Positions 15,303 to 24,842 are shown, counted from the first letter of the stretch. The stretch: 47,865 bases of DNA from Halomonas campaniensis (GCF_002211105.1 NZ_JPUA01000034.1:963871-1011735); one strand, 5' to 3'. Notes: a model not told the origin generated them from the sequence alone. Numbers and translations are program-made.

Positions 15303-16445
15303 TTACATCTGGCACTGCTCAAAATAGATGTCCTGAATATCCTCTACCGCGACACCGATCAGACGATTGGTAGGCTCGCCATCGTCCCCCTCCACAACTT
15401 CACGTACGTAGATGTCCTGAATGGGGTGGTGGTTGGGGCCAAAGCGGAACTCACCGCGCACGCTGTCAAAGTCGGCGGCCCGCAGCGCTTCGCGGAAAGC
15501 GTCTTTGTCATCGGGGTGGGCGGTTTCAAGCGCACTAAGGATCAGGTTAGCGGTGTCGTAACCCTGCGCTGCATAAAGCGTCGGCATGCGGTCATAAGCG
15601 GCTTGGAAGCCCTCGACAAAGCGATCGTTAGCGTCGCTTTCTAGATCATAAGCCCACAGCGAGGTATTGCGTGCGCCAATGGCGGCACTGCCTACCGCTT
15701 TGATAAGAATTTCATCAAACGAGAAGGCGGCGCCAAAGATCGGCATATCGACACCGGAGCTCTCCCACTGCTTCATAAATGAGATGCCCATGCCGCCGGG
15801 CAGGAAGAAGAACAGGCTGTCGGCATCGCTGGCGCGAATCTGGGCAATTTCAGCGGCGTAGTCGGTCTGGCCCATTTGGGTATAAAGTTCGCCGACCACT
15901 TCTCCTTCATAAAGGTGCTTAAAGCCCGCTAACGCATCGGTGCCTGCGGGGTAGTTGGGGGCCATGATAATCGGGCGCTCATACCCCTCTTCACGCATAT
16001 AGGCGCCCATGGCGCCGTGCAGGTTGTCATTTTGATACGCCACGTTGAAGTAGTTCTCGTGGCACATGCGTCCGGCTAGATCGGAAGGGCCAGCATTGGG
16101 GGAGAGATAGAAGGTGCCCTGGCGCGTCACGGTGGGCACCACCGCCATGGCCAGGTTGGACCAGATGATGCCGGTCAGGATGTCCACCTCATCGCGCTGC
16201 ATAAACTCATTGGCCAGACTGCGCGCCAGATCCGGGCGGTTGGCGTCGTCTTGAATCAGCACTTCCACATCGTCACGACCCGACTGCTCAAGCGCCAGCA
16301 TAAAACCGTCGCGAACGTCCACGCCCAGGTGGGAGCCGCCGCCTGAAAGGGTGGTGATCATGCCAATTTTAACGTCATCGGCATGAGCCGTTACCAGGCT
16401 GGAGGAGAGCAGTAAGCCAAGGCCAAAGCGGGATATCGTCTTCAT
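15303..16445 (-). CDS. ABC transporter substrate-binding protein (LivK-like, putative aromatic acid binding)
   Basis: A 380-residue periplasmic binding protein. A Sec signal peptide (MKTISRFGLGLLLSSSLVTAHA) is followed by DDVKIGMITTLSGGGSHLGVDVRDGF, the usual start of HAAT-family binding proteins of the peripheral binding-protein type I fold. It lies directly after the CoA ligase gene (25-base gap) and before the permeases. Ligand specificity cannot be read from the sequence; the context favours 2-aminobenzoate or a related aromatic acid. Confidence 0.9.
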   Translation of the reverse strand: MKTISRFGLGLLLSSSLVTAHADDVKIGMITTLSGGGSHLGVDVRDGFMLALEQSGRDDVEVLIQDDANRPDLARSLANEFMQRDEVDILTGIIWSNLAMAVVPTVTRQGTFYLSPNAGPSDLAGRMCHENYFNVAYQNDNLHGAMGAYMREEGYERPIIMAPNYPAGTDALAGFKHLYEGEVVGELYTQMGQTDYAAEIAQIRASDADSLFFFLPGGMGISFMKQWESSGVDMPIFGAAFSFDEILIKAVGSAAIGARNTSLWAYDLESDANDRFVEGFQAAYDRMPTLYAAQGYDTANLILSALETAHPDDKDAFREALRAADFDSVRGEFRFGPNHHPIQDIYVREVVEGDDGEPTNRLIGVAVEDIQDIYFEQCQM

Positions 16446-16470
16446 GGATCATTCCTCATTTTTTAGTCGT

Positions 16471-18183
16471 TTATTGCTTAGAGGGGCATACGTTGGTGCT
16501 ATTAGTTTTGGTGCTGTTGATGCTAGTGCTATTCACATTGATGCAAGGAGAGCCAGCGCTCGGGTAATGTTCCTGGCTCAGCCGAAAGCGCTGAACCTTA
16601 CCCGTGGTTGTTTTAGGTAGCGCCTCGATAAAACGTATGGAGCGAGGGTACTTATACGGCGCGATGGTCTGCTTCACGAAGTCCTGCAACATTTGCTGAC
16701 ACTCTTCATCTTGCTGAAAACCATCGTTTAGAACAACAAAAGCCTCGACAATTTGGCCGCGCTCTTCGCTTGGTGCGCCTATCACTGCGCACTCTTTAAC
16801 GGCGGGGTGGGCCAGCAGCGCTGCTTCCACTTCAGGGCCCGCGATGTTGTAGCCTGCCGAGACAATCATATCGTCGTTGCGGGCGGCGAAATGGAAGTAG
16901 CCCTCTTCGTCCTGATAAAACGCGTCGCCGGTGATATTCCAGCCATCAACCACATACTTTTGCTGGCGCTTATCGGCCAGGTAGCGGCAGCCGGTGGGGC
17001 CGCGCACGGCAAGCTTACCCACCGTGCCGTGAGGAACATCATTCATCTCGTCATCAACGATTCGTGCTTCGTAACCTCTCACCGGTTTGCCGGTACAGCT
17101 GGGGCGATGGTCATCCAGTCGGTTAGAGATAAAGATATGCAGCATTTCAGTGGCGCCGATGCCGTCGAGGATGGGGGTGCCGGTTTGCTTGATCCAGTCA
17201 TGATAAATCGGAGCGGGCAACGTTTCGCCAGCGGAAACCGCCACGCGTAGGCTGCTTAAATCCTCATGGCGTGTGGGCGCGGAAAGCATCGCCCGGTAAG
17301 CCGTGGGGGCGGTAAACATCACCGTGGCCTGATACTCGCGGATAATATCCATCATATTGGGCGGGGAGGCGTGTTCGAGCAGTACGGCGGTGGCGCCAAA
17401 GCGCAGAGGAAAGATCGCCAGCCCGCCCAGGCCAAAGGTGAACGCCAGCGGTGGCGAACCGACAAATACATCCTCGGGGGTAACCTGTAGCACTTCCTTG
17501 GCGTAGCCGTCGGCAATTACCAATAAGTCGCGGTGAAAGTGCATGGTGGCTTTTGGTGAACCGGTGGTGCCCGAGGTAAACCCTAGCAGCGCTACATCAT
17601 CGGCGGCGGTATCCACGGCATCAAAGGTAGCGGGTTTGCCCAGTGCCAGACGGTCAAGTTCTGCATCATGATTGGCGGTGCCATCAAAACCGACAATACG
17701 CGTGAGGGATGGGCTTAACGTCTGGCACTCACTTAGTTCATCAAGCAGGCGGGTATCACAGAGAGCAAGGCTGATTTCCGCTTTATCGATTACCTGGCAT
17801 AGCTCTTTGGTGCGCAGCATGGGCATGGTGTTGACCACCACGGCGCCTGCCTTGGTAGCGGCCAGCCAGCAGGCTACCATGGCCGGGTTATTGGCCGAAC
17901 GAATCAGCACCCGTTGGCCGGGAATGACTCCCAGGTCTTCCACCAGCACATGGGCAAGGCGGTTGGTCCACTCGGTGAGCTCTTGATAGGTGCGACGACG
18001 GCCATTGCCCGCTAAGGCAATGCGTTCACCGTGACCTTGGTCGAGCAGTCGATCGCATAACTCAACGCCTGCGTTAAGTCGTTGGGGATAATGGTAGCCC
18101 GCGAGTAGGAACTCAGGCTGGCCATCAGTGGGTGGCAGGTTATCCCGCGCAAAAGTATCAGCATGAGCCGACTGGATGTACAT
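16471..18183 (-). CDS. Aryl-CoA ligase, probably 2-aminobenzoate-CoA ligase
   Basis: A 570-residue AMP-forming acyl-CoA synthetase of the benzoate-CoA ligase group; it activates an aromatic acid to its CoA thioester with ATP. Motifs: P-loop FTSGTTGSPK, the GIGATEMLHIF region typical of benzoate/2-aminobenzoate ligases, GWNITGD, and the C-terminal catalytic lysine in PKTTTGKVQR. The tail after that is an odd Asn/Ser/Thr-rich run repeating NSTxxN-like units (VNSTSINSTKTNSTN), absent from most relatives. ATG 18183 has GGAGG six bases upstream. The partner monooxygenase/reductase in the same block supports 2-aminobenzoate as substrate; salicylate or benzoate are alternatives. Confidence 0.87.
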   Translation of the reverse strand: MYIQSAHADTFARDNLPPTDGQPEFLLAGYHYPQRLNAGVELCDRLLDQGHGERIALAGNGRRRTYQELTEWTNRLAHVLVEDLGVIPGQRVLIRSANNPAMVACWLAATKAGAVVVNTMPMLRTKELCQVIDKAEISLALCDTRLLDELSECQTLSPSLTRIVGFDGTANHDAELDRLALGKPATFDAVDTAADDVALLGFTSGTTGSPKATMHFHRDLLVIADGYAKEVLQVTPEDVFVGSPPLAFTFGLGGLAIFPLRFGATAVLLEHASPPNMMDIIREYQATVMFTAPTAYRAMLSAPTRHEDLSSLRVAVSAGETLPAPIYHDWIKQTGTPILDGIGATEMLHIFISNRLDDHRPSCTGKPVRGYEARIVDDEMNDVPHGTVGKLAVRGPTGCRYLADKRQQKYVVDGWNITGDAFYQDEEGYFHFAARNDDMIVSAGYNIAGPEVEAALLAHPAVKECAVIGAPSEERGQIVEAFVVLNDGFQQDEECQQMLQDFVKQTIAPYKYPRSIRFIEALPKTTTGKVQRFRLSQEHYPSAGSPCINVNSTSINSTKTNSTNVCPSKQ

Positions 18184-18310
18184 GACCAACCTCCGTATTT
18201 GGTGTCGTTGTTTATTCCTGGCGACGCCTCTGCATAAGGCGTTATCAGGGATACGGTGTCTGGCGTTGTGTTTTATTGTTTTGGTGACTTGCTATACGGC
18301 TTTTTGCTGC

Positions 18311-19444
18311 TTACTGCTCCGCGAGCATACTGCGGGCGATGACCACTTTCTGGACGTCTGAAGCGCCTTCATAAATACGCAGCGCGCGAATTTCCCGGTA
18401 GAGGCTTTCAATAATATGGCCTTTGCGAACGCCGTCGCCGCCGTGAAGCTGTACCGCCTGGTCGATCACCTGCTGGGCCTGATCGGTGGCAAACAGTTTG
18501 GCCATCGCGGCTTCGCGAGTGACCCGTTCAGCGCCTTGATCTTTCGTCCAGGCGGCGCGATACACCAGCAGGGCGGCGGCGTCCACATTGAGCGCCATAT
18601 CGGCTAAGTGACCCTGCACCATTTGTAGATCGGAAAGGGTGGCGCCAAACAGCTCGCGAGAGCGGCTGCGGGAGAGCGACTCCTCCAGTGCACGACGGGC
18701 GAACCCCAGTGCTGCCGCGCCTACCGTGGAACGGAAAACGTCCAGCACCGACATGGCGATCCGAAAGCCCTGGCCCGGTTGGCCGATCAAGGCGCTGGCA
18801 GGCAGCACCATATCGTTAAAGCCCAGCCGTGCTAGCGGGTGGGGCGCCACCGACTCCAGGCGTTCACGAACCTCCAGTCCAGGCGTGTCAGCGGGTACCA
18901 AAAAAGCCGAAAGCCCTTTGGCGCCGGGGCCTTCACCGGTACGGGCGAAGACGGTGTAGATATCGGCAATGCCGCCGTTAGAGATCCAGGTTTTTTCGCC
19001 ATTTATACGGTAGCTGTCGCCGTCGCGCGCGGCGGTAGTATCCAGTTGGGCCACGTCGGAGCCAGAGCGGGGTTCGCTCAGGGCAAAGGCGGAAATCGCT
19101 TCACCTCGGCGGGTTTTGTCCAGCCACTGCTTCTGTTCATCGCTGCCGTATAGGCTGATAGCACCGGTGCCCAAGCCCTGCATGGCAAAGGCGAAATCCG
19201 CCAGGCCATCGTGGCGTGCCAGGGTTTCGCGAATCAGACACAGGCTGCGTACATCGATATGCTTGCCCGCAGTGCCTTCCAAAACCCCGGCCTTGCCCAA
19301 ATCGCGCACCAACTGAATACAGGTAGCATCCACATCGCTGTGGTTCCGGGGCAGCTCTGCGCGGCACCACGCTTCGAGCTGCTCGGAAAGCTCGCGATGT
19401 TTAGCCTCAAAGAAGGGCCACGCTAGAAAGCTTTTGTCGCTCAT
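18311..19444 (-). CDS. Acyl-CoA dehydrogenase
   Basis: A 377-residue FAD-dependent acyl-CoA dehydrogenase. Visible: [13 protein letters not shown] (FAD/substrate loop), [51 protein letters not shown] with the catalytic Glu region. It introduces a double bond alpha-beta to a CoA thioester. It overlaps the enoyl-CoA hydratase gene by one base (TAATG). In this block it would act in beta-oxidation-like processing of the ring after reduction or cleavage. Confidence 0.92.
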   Translation of the reverse strand: MSDKSFLAWPFFEAKHRELSEQLEAWCRAELPRNHSDVDATCIQLVRDLGKAGVLEGTAGKHIDVRSLCLIRETLARHDGLADFAFAMQGLGTGAISLYGSDEQKQWLDKTRRGEAISAFALSEPRSGSDVAQLDTTAARDGDSYRINGEKTWISNGGIADIYTVFARTGEGPGAKGLSAFLVPADTPGLEVRERLESVAPHPLARLGFNDMVLPASALIGQPGQGFRIAMSVLDVFRSTVGAAALGFARRALEESLSRSRSRELFGATLSDLQMVQGHLADMALNVDAAALLVYRAAWTKDQGAERVTREAAMAKLFATDQAQQVIDQAVQLHGGDGVRKGHIIESLYREIRALRIYEGASDVQKVVIARSMLAEQ

Positions 19445-20256
19445 TAGTCCCCCTTAAACTCAGGTTTTTGTTTGGCGACAAAGGCGTGGTAGGCGCGTGC
19501 AAAATCGTTGGTTTGCATACAGATCGCCTGGGCCTGGGCCTCCGATTCGATAGCTTGCTCCAGGCTCATGGACCACTCCTGGTTTAACTGGGTTTTGGTA
19601 ATGCTGTGGGCAAAGGTGGGGCCGTCAGCCAGGCGGGTAGCGTAGGCGATAGCGTCCTCTTCAAGGGCTTCCGGTTCGACTACGCGGTTGTAAAAGCCCC
19701 ACTGCAGGCCCTCTTCGGCGTTCATGCTGCGGCCGCTGTAGAGCAGGTCAGCGGCGCGGCCCTGGCCGATAATGCGCGGCAGCATGGCGCAGGCGCCCAT
19801 ATCGCAGCCCGCTAGCCCCACCCGGGTAAACAGAAATGCCGTGCTGGCGCGGGGGGTGGCAAAGCGAATATCCGAGGACATGGCAATAATCGCCCCCGCC
19901 CCCACGCAGATGCCGTCCACGGCGGCAATTATCGGCTTGCCGCAGTTGAGCATGGCTTTGACCAGATCCCCGGTCATGCGGGTGAATTCGAGCAGGCCCT
20001 TCATATCCTTGCCCACCAGTGGGCCGATGATTTCATGCACATCACCGCCGGAGCAGAAGTTCTCACCGTTGGAGGTAAACACCACGGCGTGCACATCGGA
20101 GGCGTAGGCTAGATCACGAAAGGTATCGCGCAACTCGGCGTAGCTCTCAAAGGTCAGCGGGTTTTTACGCTCTGGGCGATTGAGCCGAATAACGGCGACA
20201 CCGCCTCGCATTTCCCAGATAAAGTGCTCGGGGGTTAAGCCAGCCATACTCTTCAT
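19444..20256 (-). CDS. Enoyl-CoA hydratase/isomerase family protein
   Basis: A 270-residue crotonase-fold protein. It has the oxyanion-hole segment [17 protein letters not shown] and the second conserved stretch [28 protein letters not shown]. It would hydrate or open a ring/enoyl-CoA intermediate in the pathway. It lies 24 bases after the MarR gene and is coupled to the acyl-CoA dehydrogenase by a one-base overlap. ATG at 20256 or 20247 are both possible starts. Confidence 0.92.
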   Translation of the reverse strand: MKSMAGLTPEHFIWEMRGGVAVIRLNRPERKNPLTFESYAELRDTFRDLAYASDVHAVVFTSNGENFCSGGDVHEIIGPLVGKDMKGLLEFTRMTGDLVKAMLNCGKPIIAAVDGICVGAGAIIAMSSDIRFATPRASTAFLFTRVGLAGCDMGACAMLPRIIGQGRAADLLYSGRSMNAEEGLQWGFYNRVVEPEALEEDAIAYATRLADGPTFAHSITKTQLNQEWSMSLEQAIESEAQAQAICMQTNDFARAYHAFVAKQKPEFKGD

Positions 20257-20280
20257 ATTGTTGTTCTCGCCTGTCGGTGA

Positions 20281-20748
20281 TTAATTGGCATCGTTAGGAG
20301 AAGCGGGTAAACGGTGGAGCAACTCGCCGATATGGTGGGCGTCCTCTTCACTCACCCCCTCAAAGAGCGCATTGATCCAGCGCTCATGCTCAACGGCCAT
20401 GCCTCTAAAGGTTTCTCTCCCCGCGACGGTTAGGCAGACCCGCGTAGCGCGACGGTCGCCCTCAATGGCAATACGCTCCACGGCGCCATCCTCCACCAAG
20501 CGATCGATAATCCCGGTGACGTTGCCGTTGGAAACCCGCAGCCGTTTGGAGAGCTCGTTCATTTTCAAACCCTCCTCAGCGGCATATAGCGCGGCCATCA
20601 CATCAAAGCGCGGCAGCGTAGAGTCGTGCTCGGTACGCAAGCGTTCTCGCAGTTCCGACTCCACCTGACGGGTAACCCGCAGCATGCGCAGCCATAAGCG
20701 CAGGCGCTCCTTGCTTAAGCCGTTTTTTCCTAGACCCTCGGCTGTCAT
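20281..20748 (-). CDS. MarR-family transcriptional regulator
   Basis: A 155-residue winged-helix regulator of the MarR family: LKMNELSKRLRVSNGNVTGIIDRLVEDGAVERIAIEGDRRATRVCLTVAGRE spans the recognition helix and wing. MarR proteins in aromatic-CoA clusters commonly repress the operon until the CoA thioester binds. It is embedded in the operon between the SDR (4-base ATGA overlap) and the hydratase, so it is probably autoregulated; candidate operators lie at 23835-23866. Confidence 0.92.
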   Translation of the reverse strand: MTAEGLGKNGLSKERLRLWLRMLRVTRQVESELRERLRTEHDSTLPRFDVMAALYAAEEGLKMNELSKRLRVSNGNVTGIIDRLVEDGAVERIAIEGDRRATRVCLTVAGRETFRGMAVEHERWINALFEGVSEEDAHHIGELLHRLPASPNDAN

Positions 20749-21488
20749 ACCTCTCCTCCTGAGATTGAAATCGCCTGGCCATTAATCGCGCCGCTGCTGG
20801 GGCCGCATAGCCATAGGGCAGTAGCGGTCACCTCGGCGGGCGTCACTAAGCGCCCGGTGGGGTTGGTAGATTGAAAGTGAGAGGTCGCCTGTTCGGTGGA
20901 CTGGCCGGTTTTGGCCACAATGTTGTCGACGCTGGCAGCCAATAGCGGCGTATCGGTAAAACCGGGGCAGAGGGCATTAACGGTAATATTGCGTGTGGCT
21001 GTTTCAGCCGCCAGCGAACGTACCAACCCCACCACGCCATGTTTAGCCGCGCAGTAAGCGCCCACATAGGCGTAGCCTTTAAGGCCGGCAGTGGAGGCCA
21101 CAGCAATCAGCCGTCCGCCATCGTTCAACTGCTTTAAGCCTTCACGTAGAGTTAGAAATACACCGCTTAAATTAACGTTGAGCATGCGCTGCCACTGCTC
21201 AAACGAGGTTTTGGCAAAAGGCGCGCTCTCGGCGGCGCCTGCGTTGGCGATGACAATATCGACCCTGCCCATTCTTTCGAACAGCGCCACCATGGCGGCC
21301 TCATCGGTAACGTCGACCACGGCGAAATCAAGTTGAGTGTGCTGATCTGCCACCGCTTGAAGGGCAGCTTCCCTGCGACCGGTAATCGTGACTTTGGCGC
21401 CTGCTTCGGCAAAGGCCATGGCCATATCGGCACCGATACCGCTGCCACCGCCGGTAATCACCACGCGCTTATCTGTGAGCTGTGTCAT
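20745..21488 (-). CDS. Short-chain dehydrogenase, probable 3-hydroxyacyl-CoA dehydrogenase
   Basis: A 247-residue Rossmann-fold SDR. The cofactor motif is GGGSGIG near residue 12, the NAG segment is VIANAGAAE, and the catalytic Tyr-Lys pair is in [11 protein letters not shown]. Its place among hydratase and dehydrogenase genes suggests it oxidises a 3-hydroxyacyl-CoA. ATG 21488 overlaps the TGA of the monooxygenase gene (ATGA), with GAGGTG five bases upstream. Confidence 0.9.
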   Translation of the reverse strand: MTQLTDKRVVITGGGSGIGADMAMAFAEAGAKVTITGRREAALQAVADQHTQLDFAVVDVTDEAAMVALFERMGRVDIVIANAGAAESAPFAKTSFEQWQRMLNVNLSGVFLTLREGLKQLNDGGRLIAVASTAGLKGYAYVGAYCAAKHGVVGLVRSLAAETATRNITVNALCPGFTDTPLLAASVDNIVAKTGQSTEQATSHFQSTNPTGRLVTPAEVTATALWLCGPSSGAINGQAISISGGEV

Positions 21489-23770
21489 ATCCACACCTCG
21501 CCACGTTCAGCCAGGCGCTGTAACTGATCCGCGCCCGCCCGGTAGGGCGCAGGCCACTCGACCTCGCTATCACCCAAGCCAGCGGCAACGTGGAGCAGCC
21601 AATAAGGGTCTGCTAGATGAGGGCGGGCGATACAGACCAAGTCGGCGCGCCCAGCCATCAGAATCGAGTTCACATGGTCGGCCTGATAAATATTGCCCAC
21701 CGCCATGGTGGCAATCGATGCCTCGTTTCGGATTCGGTCTGAGAAGGGCGTTTGGAACATACGTCCATACACCGGCTTTGCCTGGGTCGAGGTTTGTCCG
21801 GCAGAGACATCAACGATATCCACCTCCGCATCCCGCAGCCGCTTGGCGATCTCCACCGCATCGTCAGGAGTGATACCTTCATCGCCGCACCAGTCATTGG
21901 CAGAAATGCGCACCGACAGCGGCTTATGGGCGGGCCACACGCGGCGCACGGCGTTGATGACTTCAAGCGGGTAGCGCAGGCGGTTCTCCAGCGAGCCGCC
22001 ATACTCATCGTCACGATGATTAGTCAACGGGGTAATGAATGAAGAGAGTAGGTAGCCGTGAGCAGCGTGAATCTCGATCATATCGAAGCCCGCTCGGTCG
22101 GCCATCTGCGCCGCGCTAACGAACTCGTCACGCACGCGATCCATATCGCGCCGATCCATGGCTTTGGGCACTTGGTTGCGCACTGACCAAGCTATATCAG
22201 AGGCGGCCATTATCGGCCAGTTACCTTCGGCAAGCGGGGCATCCATCTCCTGCCAGCCCAGCTGGGTAGATCCCTTCGCGCCGGAGTGGCCGATTTGTGC
22301 GCATAGCTTGGCGCTGGTTTCCGTATGCACGAAGTCACATAGCCGCTTCCACGCCGCTTCATGCTCTGGAGCGTAGAGTCCTGGGCAACCGGGGGTGATA
22401 CGCCCGGTGGGGCTCACGCAGGTCATCTCGGTATACACCAGTCCTGCACCGCCTTTGGCCCGCTCGGCGTAGTGGCTAAAGTGCCAATCGGTAGGGCAGC
22501 CATCCACCGCTTTGTACTGGGCCATGGGCGAGACCACCACGCGATTAACCAGCGTCAAATCACGCAACCGGTAGGGCGCAAACATAGGTGCGCGGGCGCT
22601 GCCCGAATTACCCGCCTGGGTTTGAAACCAGCGCTCTGCGCTCTCCAGCCAATTTGGGTCGCGCACCCGTAAGTTTTCGTGGCTAATGCGCTGGGAACGG
22701 GTTAACAGCGAGTAGTTGAACTGCACCGGGTCGAGATCCAGGTAGCGCTCGATTTGCTCAAACCACTCGGTGGAGTTGCGCGCCGCCGACTGAAGGCGAA
22801 GCACCTCGAAACGGCGGTCTTCTTCATAGCGCGCGACGGCAGCTTGCATGCTGCTTTCACTGTGCAAGCAGTTGGCCAGCGAGATAGCGCTTTCCAGGGC
22901 GAGCTTGGAGCCGGATCCAATCGAGAAGTGAGCGGTAGCGGCAGCATCGCCCATTAGCACTACATTCTCATAGCTCCAGCGCTCACAAAGCACTCGTGGA
23001 AAGTTAATCCACGCCGAGCCGCGGATGTGGTTGGCGTTGGTCATCAGCGCGTGGCCATCAAGATGCTTGGCAAAGATACGCTCGCAGACGGCAATGGATT
23101 CCTGCTGATTCATCTCGCCAAAGCCAAACGCCTGCCAGGTGGCCTCGCTGCACTCAACGATAAAGGTCGCCGTATCCTTATCGAATTGATACGCATGGGC
23201 CCACACCCAGCCATGTTCGGTATGTTCGAAAATAAAGGTAAAGGCGTCGTTGAAGGTCTGGTGCGTGCCTAGCCAAACGAACTTGCAAGCACGCACGTCA
23301 ATATCGGGTTTGAAGTGTTCGGCATAGGTTTGGCGGGTGCGGGAGTTAAGCCCATCGGCAGCCAGTACCAGGTCATACTCTTGCCGGTACTGCTCAATGG
23401 AGACTTCCGTTACATCGGTTTCAAAGCGCATCTCAACGCCCAGTTCCCGAGCGCGCTCTTGGAGCAGAATTAGCAGTTGGCGACGACCAATGCCGCAAAA
23501 GCCGTGGCCGGTGGAGACCGTCTTTACGCCTTTATGAACAACGGCAATGTCATCCCAATAGGCGAAATGTTCACGAATACGCTCTGCGCTAACCGGGTCA
23601 TTCGCCGCCAGGTTATCCAAGGTTTCGTCTGACAGCACCACGCCCCAGCCAAAGGTATCGTCTGCACGATTGCGCTCAATGACCACCATCTCGTGAGAGG
23701 GATCCTGCAGCTTCATGCTGATAGCAAAATAGAGGCCGGCAGGCCCTCCACCCAGGCAGGCGATTCTCAT
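21485..23770 (-). CDS. Flavin monooxygenase/old-yellow-enzyme fusion, probable 2-aminobenzoyl-CoA monooxygenase/reductase
   Basis: A 761-residue two-domain flavoprotein. Residues 1-385 are an aromatic-ring hydroxylase: FAD-binding [10 protein letters not shown] near residue 7, [10 protein letters not shown] near 137, and [14 protein letters not shown] at 274-287. Residues from about 393 form an NADH:flavin oxidoreductase of the old yellow enzyme family ([25 protein letters not shown], then [21 protein letters not shown]). This fusion is known for 2-aminobenzoyl-CoA monooxygenase/reductase, which hydroxylates and then reduces the ring; salicylyl-CoA 5-hydroxylase is a related annotation. It is the first gene of the block. 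ATG 23770 has GGAG eight bases upstream; the frame continues 73 codons further but without homology. Confidence 0.9.
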   Translation of the reverse strand: MRIACLGGGPAGLYFAISMKLQDPSHEMVVIERNRADDTFGWGVVLSDETLDNLAANDPVSAERIREHFAYWDDIAVVHKGVKTVSTGHGFCGIGRRQLLILLQERARELGVEMRFETDVTEVSIEQYRQEYDLVLAADGLNSRTRQTYAEHFKPDIDVRACKFVWLGTHQTFNDAFTFIFEHTEHGWVWAHAYQFDKDTATFIVECSEATWQAFGFGEMNQQESIAVCERIFAKHLDGHALMTNANHIRGSAWINFPRVLCERWSYENVVLMGDAAATAHFSIGSGSKLALESAISLANCLHSESSMQAAVARYEEDRRFEVLRLQSAARNSTEWFEQIERYLDLDPVQFNYSLLTRSQRISHENLRVRDPNWLESAERWFQTQAGNSGSARAPMFAPYRLRDLTLVNRVVVSPMAQYKAVDGCPTDWHFSHYAERAKGGAGLVYTEMTCVSPTGRITPGCPGLYAPEHEAAWKRLCDFVHTETSAKLCAQIGHSGAKGSTQLGWQEMDAPLAEGNWPIMAASDIAWSVRNQVPKAMDRRDMDRVRDEFVSAAQMADRAGFDMIEIHAAHGYLLSSFITPLTNHRDDEYGGSLENRLRYPLEVINAVRRVWPAHKPLSVRISANDWCGDEGITPDDAVEIAKRLRDAEVDIVDVSAGQTSTQAKPVYGRMFQTPFSDRIRNEASIATMAVGNIYQADHVNSILMAGRADLVCIARPHLADPYWLLHVAAGLGDSEVEWPAPYRAGADQLQRLAERGEVWI

Positions 23771-23819
23771 TATTTTTCTCCACGGGAAAATGCACTCTGT
23801 TTTGAAGATAGGAGAGGTA

Positions 23820-23848
23820 TGTATAAAATTCAAGCTTAAAATGTTTAA
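23820..23848 (-). promoter_or_regulatory. Candidate promoter of the aromatic-CoA operon
   Basis: On the minus strand, TTAAAC (23843-23848) and TATACA (23820-23825) are separated by 17 bases and lie about 50 bases before the start of the monooxygenase gene. The -35 match is poor (3 of 6), as expected for a regulated promoter. The palindromes described next overlap its -35. Confidence 0.4.
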
Positions 23849-23849
23849 G
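23835..23849. promoter_or_regulatory. Palindrome, candidate MarR operator 1
   Basis: CTTAAA-ATG-TTTAAG is a perfect 6+6 inverted repeat with a 3-base centre, overlapping the -35 of the candidate promoter. MarR dimers bind AT-rich palindromes of this size. Confidence 0.5.
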
Positions 23850-23850
23850 T

Positions 23851-23866
23851 TTAAAATATATTTTAA
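23851..23866. promoter_or_regulatory. Palindrome, candidate MarR operator 2
   Basis: TTAAAATATATTTTAA is a perfect 16-base palindrome one base away from the first. The two AT-rich palindromes stand out from the GC-rich surroundings and lie upstream of the operon that contains a marR gene. Confidence 0.5.
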
Positions 23867-23881
23867 CGCATATTTGACACT

Positions 23882-23915
23882 TTCCGGGCGCCTATACTCG
23901 CAATGGCGCCCGGAA
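23882..23915. repeat. Long GC-rich inverted repeat between the aromatic-CoA operon and rsd
   Basis: TTCCGGGCGCC (23882-23892) and GGCGCCCGGAA (23905-23915) form a perfect 11-bp stem around a 12-base loop. It sits between two divergent transcripts inside a 390-base gap (23771-24160). No T run follows in either direction. Apart from this, the operator palindromes and the rsd ribosome binding site, I see nothing else in the gap. Confidence 0.6.
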
Positions 23916-24160
23916 GGTGAGAGCATAAATATAATTAATGTAATGCGAGCGCCAACCGCTTGAGAGCAGTGTTTATGCGGCGTATTCAAAAGCGTTATTA
24001 GCAGTGAACGTTAAGTACCAAAGAAACCGTACCCGCTGGGATTGACAGCGGTAGGAGGAGGCGCGAACCTAGGTCTATTGTTATTTTTAGCGGCTAACAT
24101 AGTCGATAGTTGCGCAGTTAATGTTGCGTAGTCAAAAGGTGAGTTCAAGGAGAAAGCCCC

Positions 24161-24649
24161 ATGCTCGAAGATTGCAAAAATGCCCTGGAGCGCTGGGGTG
24201 GCGTGCACACGTTGATCGACCGCTGGCTGGATCAGCGTCGTCAGCTATTAGTTAGTTTTATCGAGCTAAAGGAAGCCTGCGATGCTGAACTGGAAGCAGT
24301 GAGCAAAGCGCCTATCGATACCTTCAGCGAAAAGTTAATGGACTACATCAGCGCGGGCCACTTTGAGATTTATCCCCAGCTGTCGGAAGAGGCGAAAGCC
24401 TTTGAGGATGAAAGCGCGCTGGCGATCGCTGCTAAACTGCTTGAGCGTTTAGAAATGTCCACCGAGATGGTGTTGGAGTTTGATACCGATTTTGGCTCCA
24501 CGCTCAGCTGCGAGCAAAATATTGCCCGGCTGCCTGCCTGGATCGACCGCTTAGCCCGCGGCCTTACCGAACGCTTCGCGCTGGAAGACCAGTTGATTGC
24601 ACGTCTACACGCCGCCCACAGCCCCCAGCATAACAAAGCCCCCGCTTAA
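24161..24649 (+). CDS. rsd: Rsd/AlgQ-family anti-sigma-70 regulator
   Basis: A 162-residue all-helical protein of the Rsd/AlgQ family, which binds the housekeeping sigma factor and shifts RNA polymerase toward alternative sigma factors in stationary phase. Family segments: CKNALERWGGVHTLIDRWLDQRRQLLVSFIELK at the N terminus and HFEIYPQLSEEAKAF in the middle. AAGGAG precedes the ATG by about eight bases. It is monocistronic, with a weak terminator hairpin just after it. Confidence 0.92.
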   Translation: MLEDCKNALERWGGVHTLIDRWLDQRRQLLVSFIELKEACDAELEAVSKAPIDTFSEKLMDYISAGHFEIYPQLSEEAKAFEDESALAIAAKLLERLEMSTEMVLEFDTDFGSTLSCEQNIARLPAWIDRLARGLTERFALEDQLIARLHAAHSPQHNKAPA

Positions 24650-24662
24650 GACCTTATGAAAC

Positions 24663-24685
24663 AGGCGCCGCCAAACGGCGCCTTT
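24663..24685 (+). terminator. Terminator hairpin after rsd
   Basis: AGGCGCCG and CGGCGCCT form an 8-bp stem around a 5-base loop, followed by only three T residues. It lies 14 bases after the rsd stop. Confidence 0.6.
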
Positions 24686-24700
24686 GCCTCTTGATAAATG

Positions 24701-24763
24701 CCCCAACCTCCGGCACCGCTGCGCGCTGCTCCCGCGGGTGCGCTGACGCTTACGCCGCGCTAC
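24701..24763 (-). repeat. Dispersed GC-rich intergenic repeat, copy 4
   Basis: On the minus strand: GTAGCGCGGCGTAAGCGTCAGCGCACCCGCGGGAGCAGCGCGCAGCGGTGCC and then GGAGGTTGGGG. It is nearly identical to the copy at 38085-38140. It lies between the convergent rsd and RND-pump genes. Confidence 0.85.
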
Positions 24764-24807
24764 TAAATCACGCGTGCACATAAATCGGTGGGTGCCCAAT
24801 AATCGAT

Positions 24808-24842
24808 TCACACCTCACACCTCACACCTCACACCTCACCAT
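24808..24842. repeat. Heptamer tandem repeat, locus 1
   Basis: Four exact tandem copies of CACACCT followed by CACC directly abut the stop codon of the RND pump gene. Related 7-base tracts occur at 45654-45785 and 47726-47790. Confidence 0.85.

Noticed and set aside
16753..17250. 165-codon open frame antisense to the aryl-CoA ligase
   Set aside because: A shadow of the ligase gene in GC-rich DNA, with no family resemblance.
23874..23898. TTGACA...TATACT as a plus-strand promoter for rsd
   Set aside because: The spacing is only 13 bases, and the -10 falls in the loop of the long inverted repeat; the geometry does not fit sigma-70.
23771..23989. 73-codon N-terminal extension of the monooxygenase/reductase
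   Set aside because: It would read through the AT-rich operator/promoter region; the family start [12 protein letters not shown] has a good ribosome binding site at 23770.
24808..24842. Heptamer tract as a CRISPR array
   Set aside because: The units are 7 bases long with no spacers and no cas genes nearby.
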